This document shows, piece by piece, positions 47,181-58,870 of a stretch of DNA of 64,000 nucleotides (position 1 is its first letter; each line of letters begins with the position of its first letter). Under the pieces are notes generated by a model, which was given only the letters and a program-made list of their open reading frames with translations, was not told the origin of the DNA and ran no database searches. Where the stretch lies: NCBI GenBank assembly GCA_001557505.1, contig LSAX01000011.1:2196673-2260672 (forward strand), in the 5' to 3' direction. Position numbers and translations under genes: made by a program. The stretch comes from Reticulascus tulasneorum (taxonomy: Eukaryota; Ascomycota; Sordariomycetes; Glomerellales; Reticulascaceae).

Positions 47181-47759
47181 TTACGCCGTACTCTTCCGCC
47201 GCCTCTCTAACCGTAATTCTTTTTCGATATCCATCAAACGGCACTGCACCCACATCCGAAAGGCCGCATCGTTCCGCACCATTTCGCAGTTCAACAACTC
47301 GGTCAGAGCCCGCTTTATGGCTTCGTTGACTTCAAACAATCGTTGCTCTTCTGCCGCAACCTGAGTTGGGGCAGAGTCGTAGAGTTGCTGTTCTAAACCG
47401 CTTCTCCTTCGGTAGGCCTTTAATGGACCTAGTCCTGGTAACGAAGCATGGCGACTATGATGTCGTGGTGAGCGATGTGGATATTGCCCGAAGGGTGAGT
47501 GAACCGTCCGCGTAGGCGAGACTGCCGGCGTCGATGTGTTTGATCTTGTACCCGCCGTAGACGAAGCGACTGGCCGAAGCCGGTCAAGGTGCTGCCGAAG
47601 TTCATCATGTTGCGACTGTAACAGAATGTATTTCTGCAAAGAAAGATTTTGGCTTTGCATGTTGAGAGATACCGGCATAGTTGTAGGACCCATAGTGTTC
47701 GACGATGCGTGCAGATGGATATAGTGTGATCTGTGCTCCGAGACTAATGTCGAACCCAT
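47181..47759 (-). CDS. Conserved fungal protein with coiled-coil C-terminus
   Basis: 192-aa intronless frame. It has a short helical segment NLSLQKYILLQSQHDELRQH (about 38-57), a Ser/Pro/His-rich middle, and a C-terminal helix VNEAIKRALTELLNCE..RMWVQCRLMDIEKELRLERRRK that is likely coiled coil and highly basic at the end. I have seen similar C-terminal segments in other ascomycete hypothetical proteins but know no function. An internal ATG at residue 23 (MGPTTMPVSL) is an equally good start. Confidence 0.7.
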   Translation of the reverse strand: MGSTLVSEHRSHYIHLHASSNTMGPTTMPVSLNMQSQNLSLQKYILLQSQHDELRQHLDRLRPVASSTAGTRSNTSTPAVSPTRTVHSPFGQYPHRSPRHHSRHASLPGLGPLKAYRRRSGLEQQLYDSAPTQVAAEEQRLFEVNEAIKRALTELLNCEMVRNDAAFRMWVQCRLMDIEKELRLERRRKSTA

Positions 47760-49828
47760 TGAAAGTCGAGCGGCTGCTTAATCCTTAACAGGAGTTTCGT
47801 AGTTGAGAAAACAGGCAAGTTATCATCAGGTATAGAATGCCGATTTAAGGCGTTTTCGAAGACTGGCAGAAGTTGGAAATAACTGCGCTGGGCGACTTGG
47901 AAGGCGACAAAAGATTTATATCAGACCTAAGGTAGGCGCTTCAGATGAGGCGGGGGGTCAATTGGCTAGGTTCAAGAGCGAGATTGCATGGCACACGAGG
48001 CTTCTCTAGCTCAAATTGAACAGATAAGGAGCTCGGGGGTGATGAAATTCTCCGAATCGATGCCAAGGACCCAAATTTCCCAGTTTCCTACTTGGTTTTG
48101 AGAACCCGCTGTTTGGGTTGGGCTTCGACGAAAACGGCGAAAGACGACAAATGCGATGCAGGGCCAATAATAAGGCTGCCAAATTTGGGTTCGGTAATGC
48201 AATAAAACCTTTATTTGCGCTATCAAGCACTATCGAAGGGGTAGTGCATGGATTGGGAGGTTTGAGATGAGTGGCGGGCTGGTCTGCGATAGTGGATGGG
48301 TCAAGCTCCAGAAAGAGAAGATGAGCTGAAGTATCTAGACCCCTCACTTCCGTTGAGCAAAGCTGCCTCCCAGCTCGAATTGGAGAAATAATGATAGGTA
48401 GATTTCACAGGCAGAGTGCTTCAAAAAACAATTTGTTATGTGCTGAAGCTCTATATGAAGAGATCAATCATATGAGGTTGAAATGAAGTACTACGTAAGT
48501 AGAATGTAATTAGGACGAACGAGTCTTTGGGGAAAGGCTGGGCAGGGGAACCCTAATTAAATACGACTAGATCCGACGCGCGGGAAAAACTTGATGTAGA
48601 ACAAAGCAACTGTTAATCCGTAGAATGTAGGTACCTCACAGAAGTTTCTTGGCTATTCCAGAAGACGCTCAATGTCATACTGTCTTAAAGTACTGTTACA
48701 AAATCTCGATCTCGATTTCCGGTTTTGCTGGGCTCTAAAATGCTCTCCCTACTTTGCAGCGACGCCATGTCCCCATTTTTTAGCATCCCCCTGAGTGGAA
48801 GCTAATCTAATCTGGAGTAGCTCGTATTGATCCTGACGACTGACGCCATATGAAGGCACAAGCGTGATGAATGATGGATACCGCTTCCATAGCATATCGT
48901 GACGACGCCATTATTATCCACGTGCGCGGTGGCGGTTGATGGGAGCTTTCGCACTGCTTCGAACTCCTATTGGGGGCCCCGCGTCTTGATTAGTCTTGGT
49001 TCGGCCTTCATCTCTCCAAACCACCACCCCCTTTTCCGCCCGCTGGCGGGCGGTATGGGTTTGCTGTATTCGGTATAGTTACAAATATGGAGGAATATAG
49101 TTGCGTGGATGTGTACTGTATAGCTCATCGACTTGTCTGATCAGCGGTCCTTAACAGATCGCTCGAAGCAACGCCAATAGCCCCACCATATCTTGGTTGT
49201 CCTTACAGGACGGCAGAGCGGCAGAGCGGCAGAGCTGCATAGCAAATCGTTTACCTGGCGATTGAAGACCGTGGATTCAACCTTTCATGGTTGCCAGCAC
49301 AAGCTGCCGCCACCCATTCAGGTTCGGCGTGAAGTCAGACGATCATGCGGGCCAAGGATGGCGGGGTCGATGACTTCATCATTTGTTTCAGGGGTTTCTG
49401 CCCCGCCCTACTCTTGCGTCCCCACTGATCGCTGGAGCAAATGCGGGCAAATCCCAGCAGGACGGTTGGTTATTTGGCTGAAGCATGGCTCCAGCAGCCA
49501 CACGTCAGAGCTGACAGTTTTCAGGAATACCAGTCACAGCTTCTGACCAGGAGCTCGATCCACGACATACGTGCAGGCTTGGTCCTTCGGCCCAGAGTCT
49601 CTGCGGAGTGTGGTCCAGGTTTCATGACGTCGTTTGAGATGGCCATTCGCTCTTGTGACTTTGTCGAGTTCCCAACATGGCCCATTTCTACGTTTGACGT
49701 TTGCATGGGCGATAGATAATTCCACGTAGGATAACTAGCCCGCTTCGAGGCCTGTTCGAAGCAACGCCCAAAATGTATTGATCAAAGGGTTTAAGGTATA
49801 TTTCTGCAGATGCTATTTCATATGAATC
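47760..49828. other. Long intergenic stretch
   Basis: 2.1 kb. Unsupported frames at 48006-48347 and 49193-49719. A short triple GCAGAGCGG-type repeat lies at 49212-49237. Nothing else recognised. Confidence 0.5.
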
Positions 49829-51009
49829 TCACCGGGCTTCTGGTTGCTCCTGGGCCACTCGGTCGGACGGTCTCGACCCGCGGAAGACTTGGCAGATTCG
49901 GATCGGGATTTCGTCACTGTAGAATGGTCCTCGTTGTTCCTGACTCTTAGGAACGGCAAATAGAACATCTCTCATCCCAATGCCTGCCTGCTTGCAGCTA
50001 TTGCCAAATGCCTCAAAGGTTGCGACATTTCTCAGAGTCGCAGAGATTATGATATCTACATTCGGATTAAGATCCATCAGATCCTCGAATGTCCCAACCA
50101 GGGCCGAAAGATTGCCCTGGTCGTAGGTAATATCAGCACCAACCACGATATCCACTCGCTGACCGTGATTCCACCGCTGTTCCTCTGTTCCAACTAGCGC
50201 ATGACCCCATTTTAGGTTCATTGGCCGGATGATGCTGTTATTCTGTAGACCATTGAGAAATATATTATCTGGTAGATTGTTGATCACATCATCAGAGCCA
50301 TCCGAGGCAATAACTTGAGCGGCACCTAGATACTTGGCACAAAGAATGGATACGTAGCCTGTTCCAGCGCCAAGTTCCAGGACATGCTTTCCCTTGGTGA
50401 TTTGAGGATTATGACAGAGAAATTGTCCGAGGTGTAGGGAGGCTTCCCAAGTTCGTAGTCCCGTGGTTCCAGCAGCAGAAATGAGGAAACGGGATTCTAA
50501 GAGCGTGAGAGCAGGGTCTGTATTCTGTGACCGTGTTCGAAGCTCAGAGAGATGATACGTCACATAGCACTTTTGCTGGACGAAGGCCGTCTCTGGTAGT
50601 AGAGGTATAGAGAGAAGCTGGGACAGCCTCGCCATGAGGTCATCAGAGACATCCTGACAACAAAATCAGACTCTTGCCATGTCTCATTCGCTCATTCAGA
50701 AACTACGAGTATGGCACTTACATGCTCATCCCAGTTCTCGATGCTGGCTTCAATTCTAGCGACAAGTTCCTTGAGAACCCGTAACTGATAGCGATCTGGT
50801 GGTGACGGTCTACGCAAATCATCTGCAAAGAGTGATTTGTGTATAAGATACTGTACCCTTGGTTCGCGGAGGACCAGTGCCTCGGGGTATGTTGGAGCCG
50901 GCTCGAGTTGCAGAAATTGATGGCAGAATTTATCGATCTGGGCTGTCCAATTTGGAGACATCGGCAACGTTTCTTTACTATTCTTAATCGACATCTCCTG
51001 CAAACCCAT
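49829..51009 (-). CDS. EFM3: Protein-lysine methyltransferase of the FAM86/EFM3 family
   Basis: S-adenosylmethionine-dependent methyltransferase whose yeast and human relatives (Efm3, EEF2KMT) modify elongation factor 2. Exons 50722-51009 and 49829-50653 (68-nt intron, GTAAGT..GTCAG) give 370 aa. The N-terminal FAM86 region reads KFCHQFLQLEPAPTYPEALV. The methyltransferase domain has motif I VLELGAGTGYVSILCAKYLGA (cut here), the upstream TTGLRTWEASLHLGQFL loop and VDIVVGADITYD as the post-motif with Asp. An ATG at residue 6 (MSIKNS) is an alternative start. A GTAGGT..TTTTCAG pair just upstream suggests a leader intron. Confidence 0.9.
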
Positions 51010-51570
51010 AAAGCTTGTCTTGTTGTACTCTGGGAGAAATGGACTGCAGCAATAGTAATCTGAAAATAACTCATTCAGGACTGGACTACCGGGATGGAAG
51101 GTACAGAAGTCATGTATGTGATTTACCTACCTTGATAATGTAGAAAATATGTTTACACAGTGCAGCAGGCACCTCCAGCTCGAGATCATAAAGCCGAAAA
51201 TTGCCCGGATTCCTTAACAATAAATCGTGCTCCAACCCGAGGTGCTTACTACCCAATCCAACCAAGACACGACGGTCCTGTGCTGCAATCAGTGCTGACC
51301 GTCAGATATCGTAGTAGCTTCAACCCGGTAATGTAGCTTATTTATTTTAGACTACCTGACTGGGTGTAGATGGCAAAGTCCAATAAGAAGAGGTTTCGTT
51401 TTCATTTTTGTGCAGCAACGAGGACAGCCCTGTTATCAAAGCTACCTTACGTAATTAACCCGGGAAGCTATGAAAGTACGAGTTCCAACGATGACACCGC
51501 TGAAGTTGGCGTCACAGGTCTGCTTAATTTATGACCCAAGTCTCGGTCTCTACTCTTCAGAGCAAAGGGC
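51010..51570. other. Intergenic
   Basis: Between the EFM3 start and the DUF7357 stop. A minus-strand stretch at 51137-51300 is open and coding-like (GLEHDLLLRNPGNFRLYDLE) but has no ATG; it may be leader sequence or a remnant. Confidence 0.4.
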
Positions 51571-54500
51571 TCATACACTCTTCTTCCGTTGTGCTCCTGC
51601 ACCTGCCCGATTTGAGCCTTGAGACGATGCTGCCACTGCTTTTCTAGCACTTCTGCGTCGGATATTCGTACGGGAAGATACTAGGAGATCGCTAGTCCCG
51701 GCCATTAATCTGGTCTCCTGTTTCGTGCCTTTGCCACGTTTTCGGACCCGCCTAGAGCCTTTCGGCAAAGTCGTTGCCTCCCCATATGTCTCATCAATAC
51801 TGTCGTCAGCATACTTCTCTTCCGCCTCTGACTGTGTTGATGGAGCGCTCGAGGATGATGCTCTGCTCTGCGACCGGGAAGGACTTGAAATATGAGTTGG
51901 ACCCCGTTTCCGATTTGTCGGCCCGGCCCCCAAGTCAGAAGAAATCGGCAAAGACGAGAGGCCTGGCAGATCATCGCTGGGACACAGCCGTTTCTTCAGG
52001 ATCTTGGCGGTATGTGGACGTTCACTCGATTCTTCTTCTCCCTGATCAAGGAGGCGCATAGTTTCCTCATACCCAGTGTCTCGTGGTTGGGCTGGCTTGC
52101 ATGTCCTTTTCGCAGACACCATCGATGATTTGGACGGACTTTGGGTGTTTTGTGATGTAGTTGCAGTGAACCATATGTCGTCATCGAGCTCTGGAAAGGG
52201 GCTGGAATCCAAAGAAACGGTAGATTTCGGTTTACCATCCTGATGTGTATGCATTTTCGGTGTCTGAGTGGATATCTGCGACTTTGGAGTCATGTCCGAC
52301 ATTGGTGATCTGACACCAGTGTCGCTGAGAGGGAAAAAGATGTCATGACCAAGAACGACACTACCGTCCACATCAGAGTGGCGTCCGCTATGAACACTGC
52401 TCGCGGATGATGGCGACGCGTGAAGACCATGGTCCCCAGTTTGGGCCGAGAAGACATTGGTTTTACTTAGTTCCGACCCAAGTGGAGAAACAGCTGCAAA
52501 TTTTGAGAGTGTGAAAACTTCTTTTGACACACTTTCGGGTTGGAGAGCCAGGCTGCTGGGGCTGCATCTTTCAGCGGATGATGTAACGACTTTGCGGGAG
52601 CCAGGTTCTTCGATTAAGGAGGCGATATCGCGACGGTCAGAAGCAACTGACATATCAAATGTCTCATCACTCTGCTCTGGCTGTGTAGAGACAGACGGTT
52701 TCCCGACCAGTCCGGAACTGTTTGGCAAATGCATTATGTCTTCTCCAGTATCCAGATCCACGTGTCCCTGACGCTGAGAAAAAGCAGTTTGCATTGCAAC
52801 CCGCTCCGGCGTAACACAATCCCCATTCGGAGCCAAGGGATACTGTACGATCCTGGGTTCGATCATTTCGGAGAATAGTAAAGTGCGATGACCATCATCC
52901 TCGTTCTTGTCATCATCACCCTCATCGCTATCCGGACCTTCGAAGCGATCGTAGAGTCGCTCTCCAGTTTCTTCGTCGAACGTCTTGTCATCTAAGATGC
53001 GGTCTCTTCTGGCAAGCATTACTCGAAGGCTTGTGTCATTGTCGCCCTCTGCTCTGATGACGATTGCGGTAACACTGGCTAGCTGCGGCTGCCAGCTTGT
53101 TTTCTTCGAGAGTAGCCACTGTTTCCATGTGACGACCATTCCTGGTTTAGCGTCTCCAAGGCGGAGCTCTTCCAGATCAGTCAGGTCTGATGGCAAAGAC
53201 GGTAGATCGTCTAAATCTGTGATTTGACTCCCTTCGGCTTCGGGAGTTCCCGGAGTACCTGGGGCTTGAAGACGGTCATATCCAAGTTTGTCCCATTCAG
53301 CCAAGTCGTTCGGACCAACCATCGTCTCGATCTCTTCTTTCTCTGCATAACCTCTGTCATCTGTAGTTTTTGCTCGTTTGGATGCTACATGATCATCTTC
53401 CTTGTCATAAGACTGGGTTTGCTGCTGCATCGCGCGTTTTCGCTTTCCACCACGTTGTTTCTTGCCGAACCATTCGTCTACTTGTTGTTGTGGGTCCCAC
53501 CGTTGCAGGAACGGAAATGGCGGGTCGGAGAGCTCAATCCCCTCGTGACAGCATTCAACCGCTCTGTAGAGGATTGTATCTTGCCAAGGTATAGAAACCT
53601 CCTCCACGGGTTGCGTTGGCTTTCGAGCAGCATCCATCTGCATATTTTCAGTCGTGCGCGAATTAGTATGAGGGCGCACGTCTTTCATAAGGTCTTTCCG
53701 GATTTTGTTCTCGTCCGCTCTTGTCTTGGGATTCCGAATACCAAGGGCACCAAAAAGCATTCGTCTGCCCGCGTCCACATTGAGTTTCAAGCGACGTTGT
53801 GTTGCAGGAGATGTGGCATTTTCCTGTTGCGTGTGGGACATCGTAGTTGACCAAATGGTGGTTGTTGAAGTTGCTGGTACATCTGACGTGTCCGCCTTGG
53901 AAATTGCCTGGGTAGGTGCGTCGGAAGGGCTGACCCGATCTTCCCATGTCCCAGTTTGCACTGCGCTCAGCAAGGCTTTCTTTCTTGCCAATAAATCAGT
54001 TTGCTCTTCTGATAAAGGAGATCCGCCTTGGGATTTGCTTAAAATTCCATGTTCTCCACCAGTTACTATCCCTTCTTGAAGAGCAACCGAAGAGCCTGGG
54101 ACATCCTGCATAGGTTTCTGCCCAGATTTCTTCGCCGCCCTTCGCCGAGCATTTCTCCTCTGCGTCTTGGTCAATCCCTGTCCAGGAGGAACAGTTCTTT
54201 GCTGGCGGGAACTTGCTGCCGAATCCCGAGATGGCTCTGCACCTTTGACATGGATGATTCGATGAGAGTTTTCGTTGCTCGGAGCCTCATCTGAGTCCAG
54301 TTCAGACTCGGTTCCTTCACTGCTGCTGGTCATTTCTTCAGATGAGCTGTCTGAGATGATGATGGTCGTCCTAGCTCTCGGTAATTGTGTACCAACTCTA
54401 TCGGTCTCTTGCTTCGAGAAATCGACGCTCGCAGCATTGTCGCCGTCGAAGTTTGAGTCGCCATGATCATTGAGACCCATACGAGCACGAAGACTAGTGC

Positions 54501-55871
54501 GAGCACCTTCATCAGACCCACCGGAGCCGCCAGAGGAAGAAGAATTGCTAGAATCGTCGTTTGAGCTGCCATTTGCGTCCGCTCGTAATTTAGAGTCCGA
54601 GTCTGAATTAGACTCTGAGTCGGAGTCAGAACTGTCATCAGTGATCGTGGTGTCATGTTTTAGTGGTGGCGGATTCTCGATCGAAACAATCACAGTGCTG
54701 CACGTTGATTCTCCAGCTCCGTCAGGCCGACCTGGAGCGCCGATGGCCACGTCTAAAGCAGAGGAGCTTTCTCGTATCACACCCGTAATGTGCTCATTGG
54801 TATTATGATCCACCATCTTTTCTGTGTTGCTAGTAAAGCCGGAGGCGTGATAGTCAAGCATCTGAGGCATCGTCATGCGTGCAGGAAAGGATTTAGACAG
54901 CGCCCGATACGCTTCTGTCGCATGTTTGCAATGACGCAGTAAGGCTTGCTCGCATGCAATGACGGACGCAGAAGGGAAGGCTGCTCTCAGCGCAGTGATA
55001 TTGTCTAGCGAATCCAGATCCAGGTCCATGATCGTTGTTTGAGTGAGAGCGTCCTTGATGGCAGCATCGGCGTTATCCTGTCGCAAGTCCAGCAGTTCCT
55101 GGTCCATATCCTCGTCTTCAGGCAGATTGTAGTCTGGAATTACCGTTAACTCCCCATGTGGAACTTCTTGATCTGAATATATATCTTCGTCAAAATCGTC
55201 TTCGTTAATCTCAAAGTCGAGATCGTCATCTTCTCCATCATCTCCATCCAAGCCATCGAGATATGACTGGTCCTTCGTATTCGCCAGGCTATCCAGACCT
55301 AGACCTGACCCGTATTCCAACATCAATTGCCCGTGTTCATCCTGTGATGTATTGCTCCCCCCCTCTTCTTCGTCGTTATGCGTAAGCCGGGCGCGCTTTC
55401 GAGGAGGTATGGTCATCGCGGGTCTGTCTCGGGGGACTCTCAACCACGGGCGGCCAAATGCTAGGCCATCAACTAGGTGAGTCCCGTCCGATGATATTTG
55501 GTGTCTTCCACTAAGGCGTCGACGCTTGAGGTCATCTGTAAGCAGAGGTCGTATGCTAGGCACGTATTGTTAGGTAAAGTTACGACCGGAGCATAGTGCG
55601 TGGCTTACGTCACAACATCATCATCCTTCAAGATCTTGCCTACTTGTTGAAAGTGAAGACATTCGAATCCCGTGCCGGCTGAGTCGCGTAATTCAACAGC
55701 GTAGTCCTCCAAGCCCCATTCTCCGCTCTCGAGAGGTATGACATTGTCGACCTGGCCTAGAAGCTTCGCGACAGTAAAATCGTTGTTGGAGCCCGCATTC
55801 CACAAGATTCTCATCTCAGGTACACCATGACGGCGAACCACTAGCCTGAGACGCAAATCCTTTTCTGCCAT
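51571..55871 (-). CDS. Large DUF7357-type protein with coilin-like N-terminus
   Basis: Exons 55609-55871 and 51571-55555 (53-nt intron) give 1415 aa. The N-terminal ~130 residues (LRLRLVVRRHGVPEMRILW, VIPLESGEWGLEDYAVEL, CLHFQQVGKILKDDDVV, RPLLTDDLKRRRLSGRHQIS) form the conserved ubiquitin-like/coilin-like domain of this fungal family. The rest is mostly disordered: long acidic Asp/Glu runs at about 165-200, Ser/Asp runs around 390-450, and basic KKR-rich patches including TQRRNARRRAAKKSGQK and the C-terminus. A short ordered segment near 690-760 (WQDTILYRAVECCHEGIELS) and a second near 880-960 (KPGMVVTWKQWLLSKKTSWQ) may be Tudor-like. Likely nuclear; the exact role is unknown. Confidence 0.85.
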
Positions 55872-56244
55872 GCTGCGCAGTGTGCGAACAAGCTTGTCTC
55901 TCTTTCCTGCACCACGTCGCGAGCAGATCAAGATGTTTGCTAGCTAGTGGTCAATTGGGGCAGAAATTTTGTCACCACGACAGTGTAGAAATGGAACCCG
56001 TGATTTCCGCACTGTGGTCTAGCGATGCAAGGATATTTTACAAGTTGGTTTCACAGGTGCTAGAACGAAACTTTGGCAGTGACTCTCAGGAGCTTCGTTT
56101 GTTCACGAATAAGGCCGGGGCACTTTATCTAGAGAGCAAACCCGTCCGTCGCGTATAAGACGCCGTCATTTGAGATGCAAAATCCTCATTTGAAGTCGCT
56201 GCTTTCACGGATATATTGAAATATCTAAGAGTGACTGGTTCAAA
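55872..56244. other. Intergenic, DUF7357 gene promoter
   Basis: 370 bp with nothing recognised. Confidence 0.5.
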
Positions 56245-57580
56245 TCACTTATGGCTCGCCTCCAACTCCACAGTATCTGTTAGCCTCGCCGGGACCCCGT
56301 TTCCAAACTTGACCACCTGGCCGCCATCAACCTCATCCCAAGCATCCCATCCATCAGTGGACGGCTTATCACCTGCTGTCGCCACGAAGGTAAGCCAAGG
56401 GTCCTGCATCGCGTGGCTCGTCATGTGCTTGAGCGGCGTGGAGTTGCCACGATATAGCGAATGGGTGCCGAACACGAGCAGCAGCTAGGCCGCGTGCCAG
56501 GCGCCCATCCGTCCCTTTGGACTGATGTTGTGAATTTACCCACATACAGGTAGCAATACACTGGACCTGTCTGGGCATGGATGCGGGTCTTGGCCGACAT
56601 GTAGGCTGGGCAGAAGAAGAGCGAGATATACGCGGCTCGGGCTATACGGCACGAACAGGACTGCCTCTTGTGTGTTGCTGCCGGCCACTGCGGGGAGCCT
56701 TGCTATATCTTCTGCCTGAGCGAGGTTTGCGTAGTTTGCAAAGACGGTTCGGTTGTCTACGATGGGGGAGAACGTGAGCAGAGGCGTCGTGCCCGCGTCG
56801 AGGTATGTATGTATGAAGTCCTCGATCGCAAATGCATCGACTTGACGCATACATGCAAGCTCCTCATCGTGACTCATGTTGCTGCAACCGAGCTTCGAGT
56901 CCACGAAGGTAAATTTGCCATGGGCCGGGTCCACTGTCAGAATGTCTACGAACTCGTTACCCGAGTTCATGATCAGGCTATTTACGATGGGATAGTTCCT
57001 GTAAGAGTAGCTGTAATAGGCAATACCAACGGCACCAGAGCTGTGACCCCATATGCCAATGCGTTCCGAGGCTCCTCTGACAGCCACGATATTGTCACGC
57101 ACCCATTCGATCGCTCATCGTTGGTCTACGAGACCAATATTCTGCTCCTTCAAAGACAGGCCAGCGGCATTGGGGAAGCCGAATATACTGTCCCAGTGGT
57201 TGGAAGAAACCACATTGTGGCTCTGTGTCCGATGTATCCAGTGGTGTGGTAACTGGTATGGCACATTAATACCGCCACCTGCGAATGCTCCGCCAAAGAA
57301 GAAGATCAGAACAGAGAGGTGATGCTCATTCTTGCTAGGTGGCGCTCAAATGCTTAGAGTCAGACAGTCCTTACTGATAGGACCCGTGGTTCCGTTCAAA
57401 TCGGCGGGGTTAAACTTGAAGGCATCGTCGTTGTTAATGCCAGGAACATTACTCAGGTACTGCATGCAGTTTGGAAACAACTCCTTGGACTCCAACTCGC
57501 CAAATGGCAGCGCTGGCTACGGGGGCGGGAATCAGAGATCGTTGACGGGTCCAGGGAATTGACGCACCTATGTTGCGATG
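56245..57580 (-). pseudogene. Broken type-B carboxylesterase/lipase gene
   Basis: Read on the minus strand, pieces of the cholinesterase/type-B carboxylesterase family follow in order but in different frames: GTTGPISKDCLTLSI, then a stop (57346-57348) where the family has Trp; LIFFFGGAFAGGGINVPYQL (oxyanion-hole GGA); IFGFPNAAGLSLKEQNIG; a stop at 57115-57117 inside the DQRxAIEWVRDN segment; the nucleophile elbow IWGHSSGAVGIAYY; and, after a frame change near 56600-56650, a C-terminal MFGTHSLYRGNSTPLKHMTS piece. At least two nonsense changes and one frameshift make a working enzyme unlikely. It borders the satellite and rDNA region. Confidence 0.85.
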
Positions 57581-57840
57581 TCAACTGTGCCGTGGACCAC
57601 GCGAGATCGTTATTGCAAGAAGACAAATCCGCTGCATACCTAAGGACTGCTTCTACTATGAAAGCCGCAGACCTTGATAGTATAACTCACATTATTTGGG
57701 GTTTATTTTATCTTTGGACTTGAATTTTTTTTATTTTTTATTTAACCTCTTTATAGGGTAACTTAAAATGATAAAGATGACATGGAAAGAATAAAGTATA
57801 CAGTAAGATACCCTATAGTTAAGTTAGCTACCTTACCCCA
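57581..57840. other. Transition zone
   Basis: From about 57700 the composition shifts to AT-rich, leading into the minisatellite; degenerate repeat units appear from about 57800. Confidence 0.6.
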
Positions 57841-58380
57841 TAATAACAACCTTACCCTATAATAATGTTAGCTGCCCTATAGTGGTAATACTTACCCTAT
57901 AGTAATATTAACTACCCTACAGCAACGTTGGCTACCCTATAATAATATTAACTACCCTATATTAGTAACACTTACCCTATGGTAATGTTAGCTACCCTGT
58001 AATGGTAGTACTTACCCTATAGTAATATTAACTACCCTACAGCAACGTTGGCTACCCTGTAATAGTATCAAGTACCCTGTAGTAGCATTAACTACCCTGT
58101 AGTGGTAGTACTTACCCTATAGTAATATTAACTACCCTACAGCAACGTTGGCTACCCTGTAATAGTATCAAGTACCCTGTAGTAGCATTAACTACCCTGT
58201 AGTGGTAGTACTTACCCTATAGTAATATTAACTACCCTACAGCAACGTTGGCTACCCTGTAATAGTATCAAGTACCCTGTAGTAGCATTAACTACCCTGT
58301 AGTGGTAATACTTACCCTGTAGTGGTAATACTTACCCTATAGTAATATTAACTACCCTATAGCAACGTTGGCTACCCTGT
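57841..58380 (+). repeat. 20-bp minisatellite, 27 units, with 100-bp higher-order repeats
   Basis: Twenty-seven consecutive 20-bp units without any indel, each ending in TACCCTRT/TACCCTAC or close to it. Five unit types can be told apart, and between 58021 and 58320 they recur in fixed order as three 100-bp blocks: AGTAATATTAACTACCCTAC, AGCAACGTTGGCTACCCTGT, AATAGTATCAAGTACCCTGT, AGTAGCATTAACTACCCTGT and AGTGGTAGTACTTACCCTAT. The blocks are identical but for two changes in the last unit. Units at 57881-57940 and 58341-58380 repeat parts of the order. More degenerate units extend to about 57800 and 58425. Function unknown; tandem repeats are common in the rDNA intergenic spacer. Confidence 0.97.
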
Positions 58381-58429
58381 AATAACATTAAATTACCTTA
58401 TGGTTATATTAACTACCCTGTAATGAGGG

Positions 58430-58870
58430 TTAGTTAGTTTGGAATGATATTATTTATTTTATAATAACATTAATTATTTTAGAATAATGTATATAATAAT
58501 ATTAATTATTTTAATATAAAATATATATAAATAAATATTAAATATAAAGTTTTATTTCGGGAATGTTTAATATTTATTTAAATAAATTATAAATAATTTT
58601 TGTTTAATTGTTATATTATATATATATAAGGTTATATATTTAAATATTAGAATAGGGTAAATAAAAGTTAAATTTTTATTAATAATTAAGATTATATAAT
58701 ATTTTATTTATATTAAAGTTTAATAAAAAAAACTAAATTATAATTAAATTATTAAAAAATCAAATTAAATATTAAATATTAAATCGAATATTAAATATTA
58801 ATAAAAAAATATATTATTTAATTATTATTTTATATTTAGTAAATAAACCTAATTAAAAAACTTTATAATC
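58430..58870. repeat. Very AT-rich block
   Basis: About 440 bp made almost only of A and T (runs such as ATATATATAAATAAATATT), with hardly any G or C. No frame or repeat period is evident. It separates the minisatellite from the spacer next to rDNA. Confidence 0.85.

Noticed and set aside
49193..49719. Frames on both strands near 49.5 kb
   Set aside because: Mirror-image open frames in GC-balanced DNA with no protein features; likely chance.
57841..58380. Telomere-like reading of the TACCCT units
   Set aside because: The unit is a 20-bp monomer, not the CCCTAA hexamer, and it is internal; resemblance to telomere repeat is superficial.
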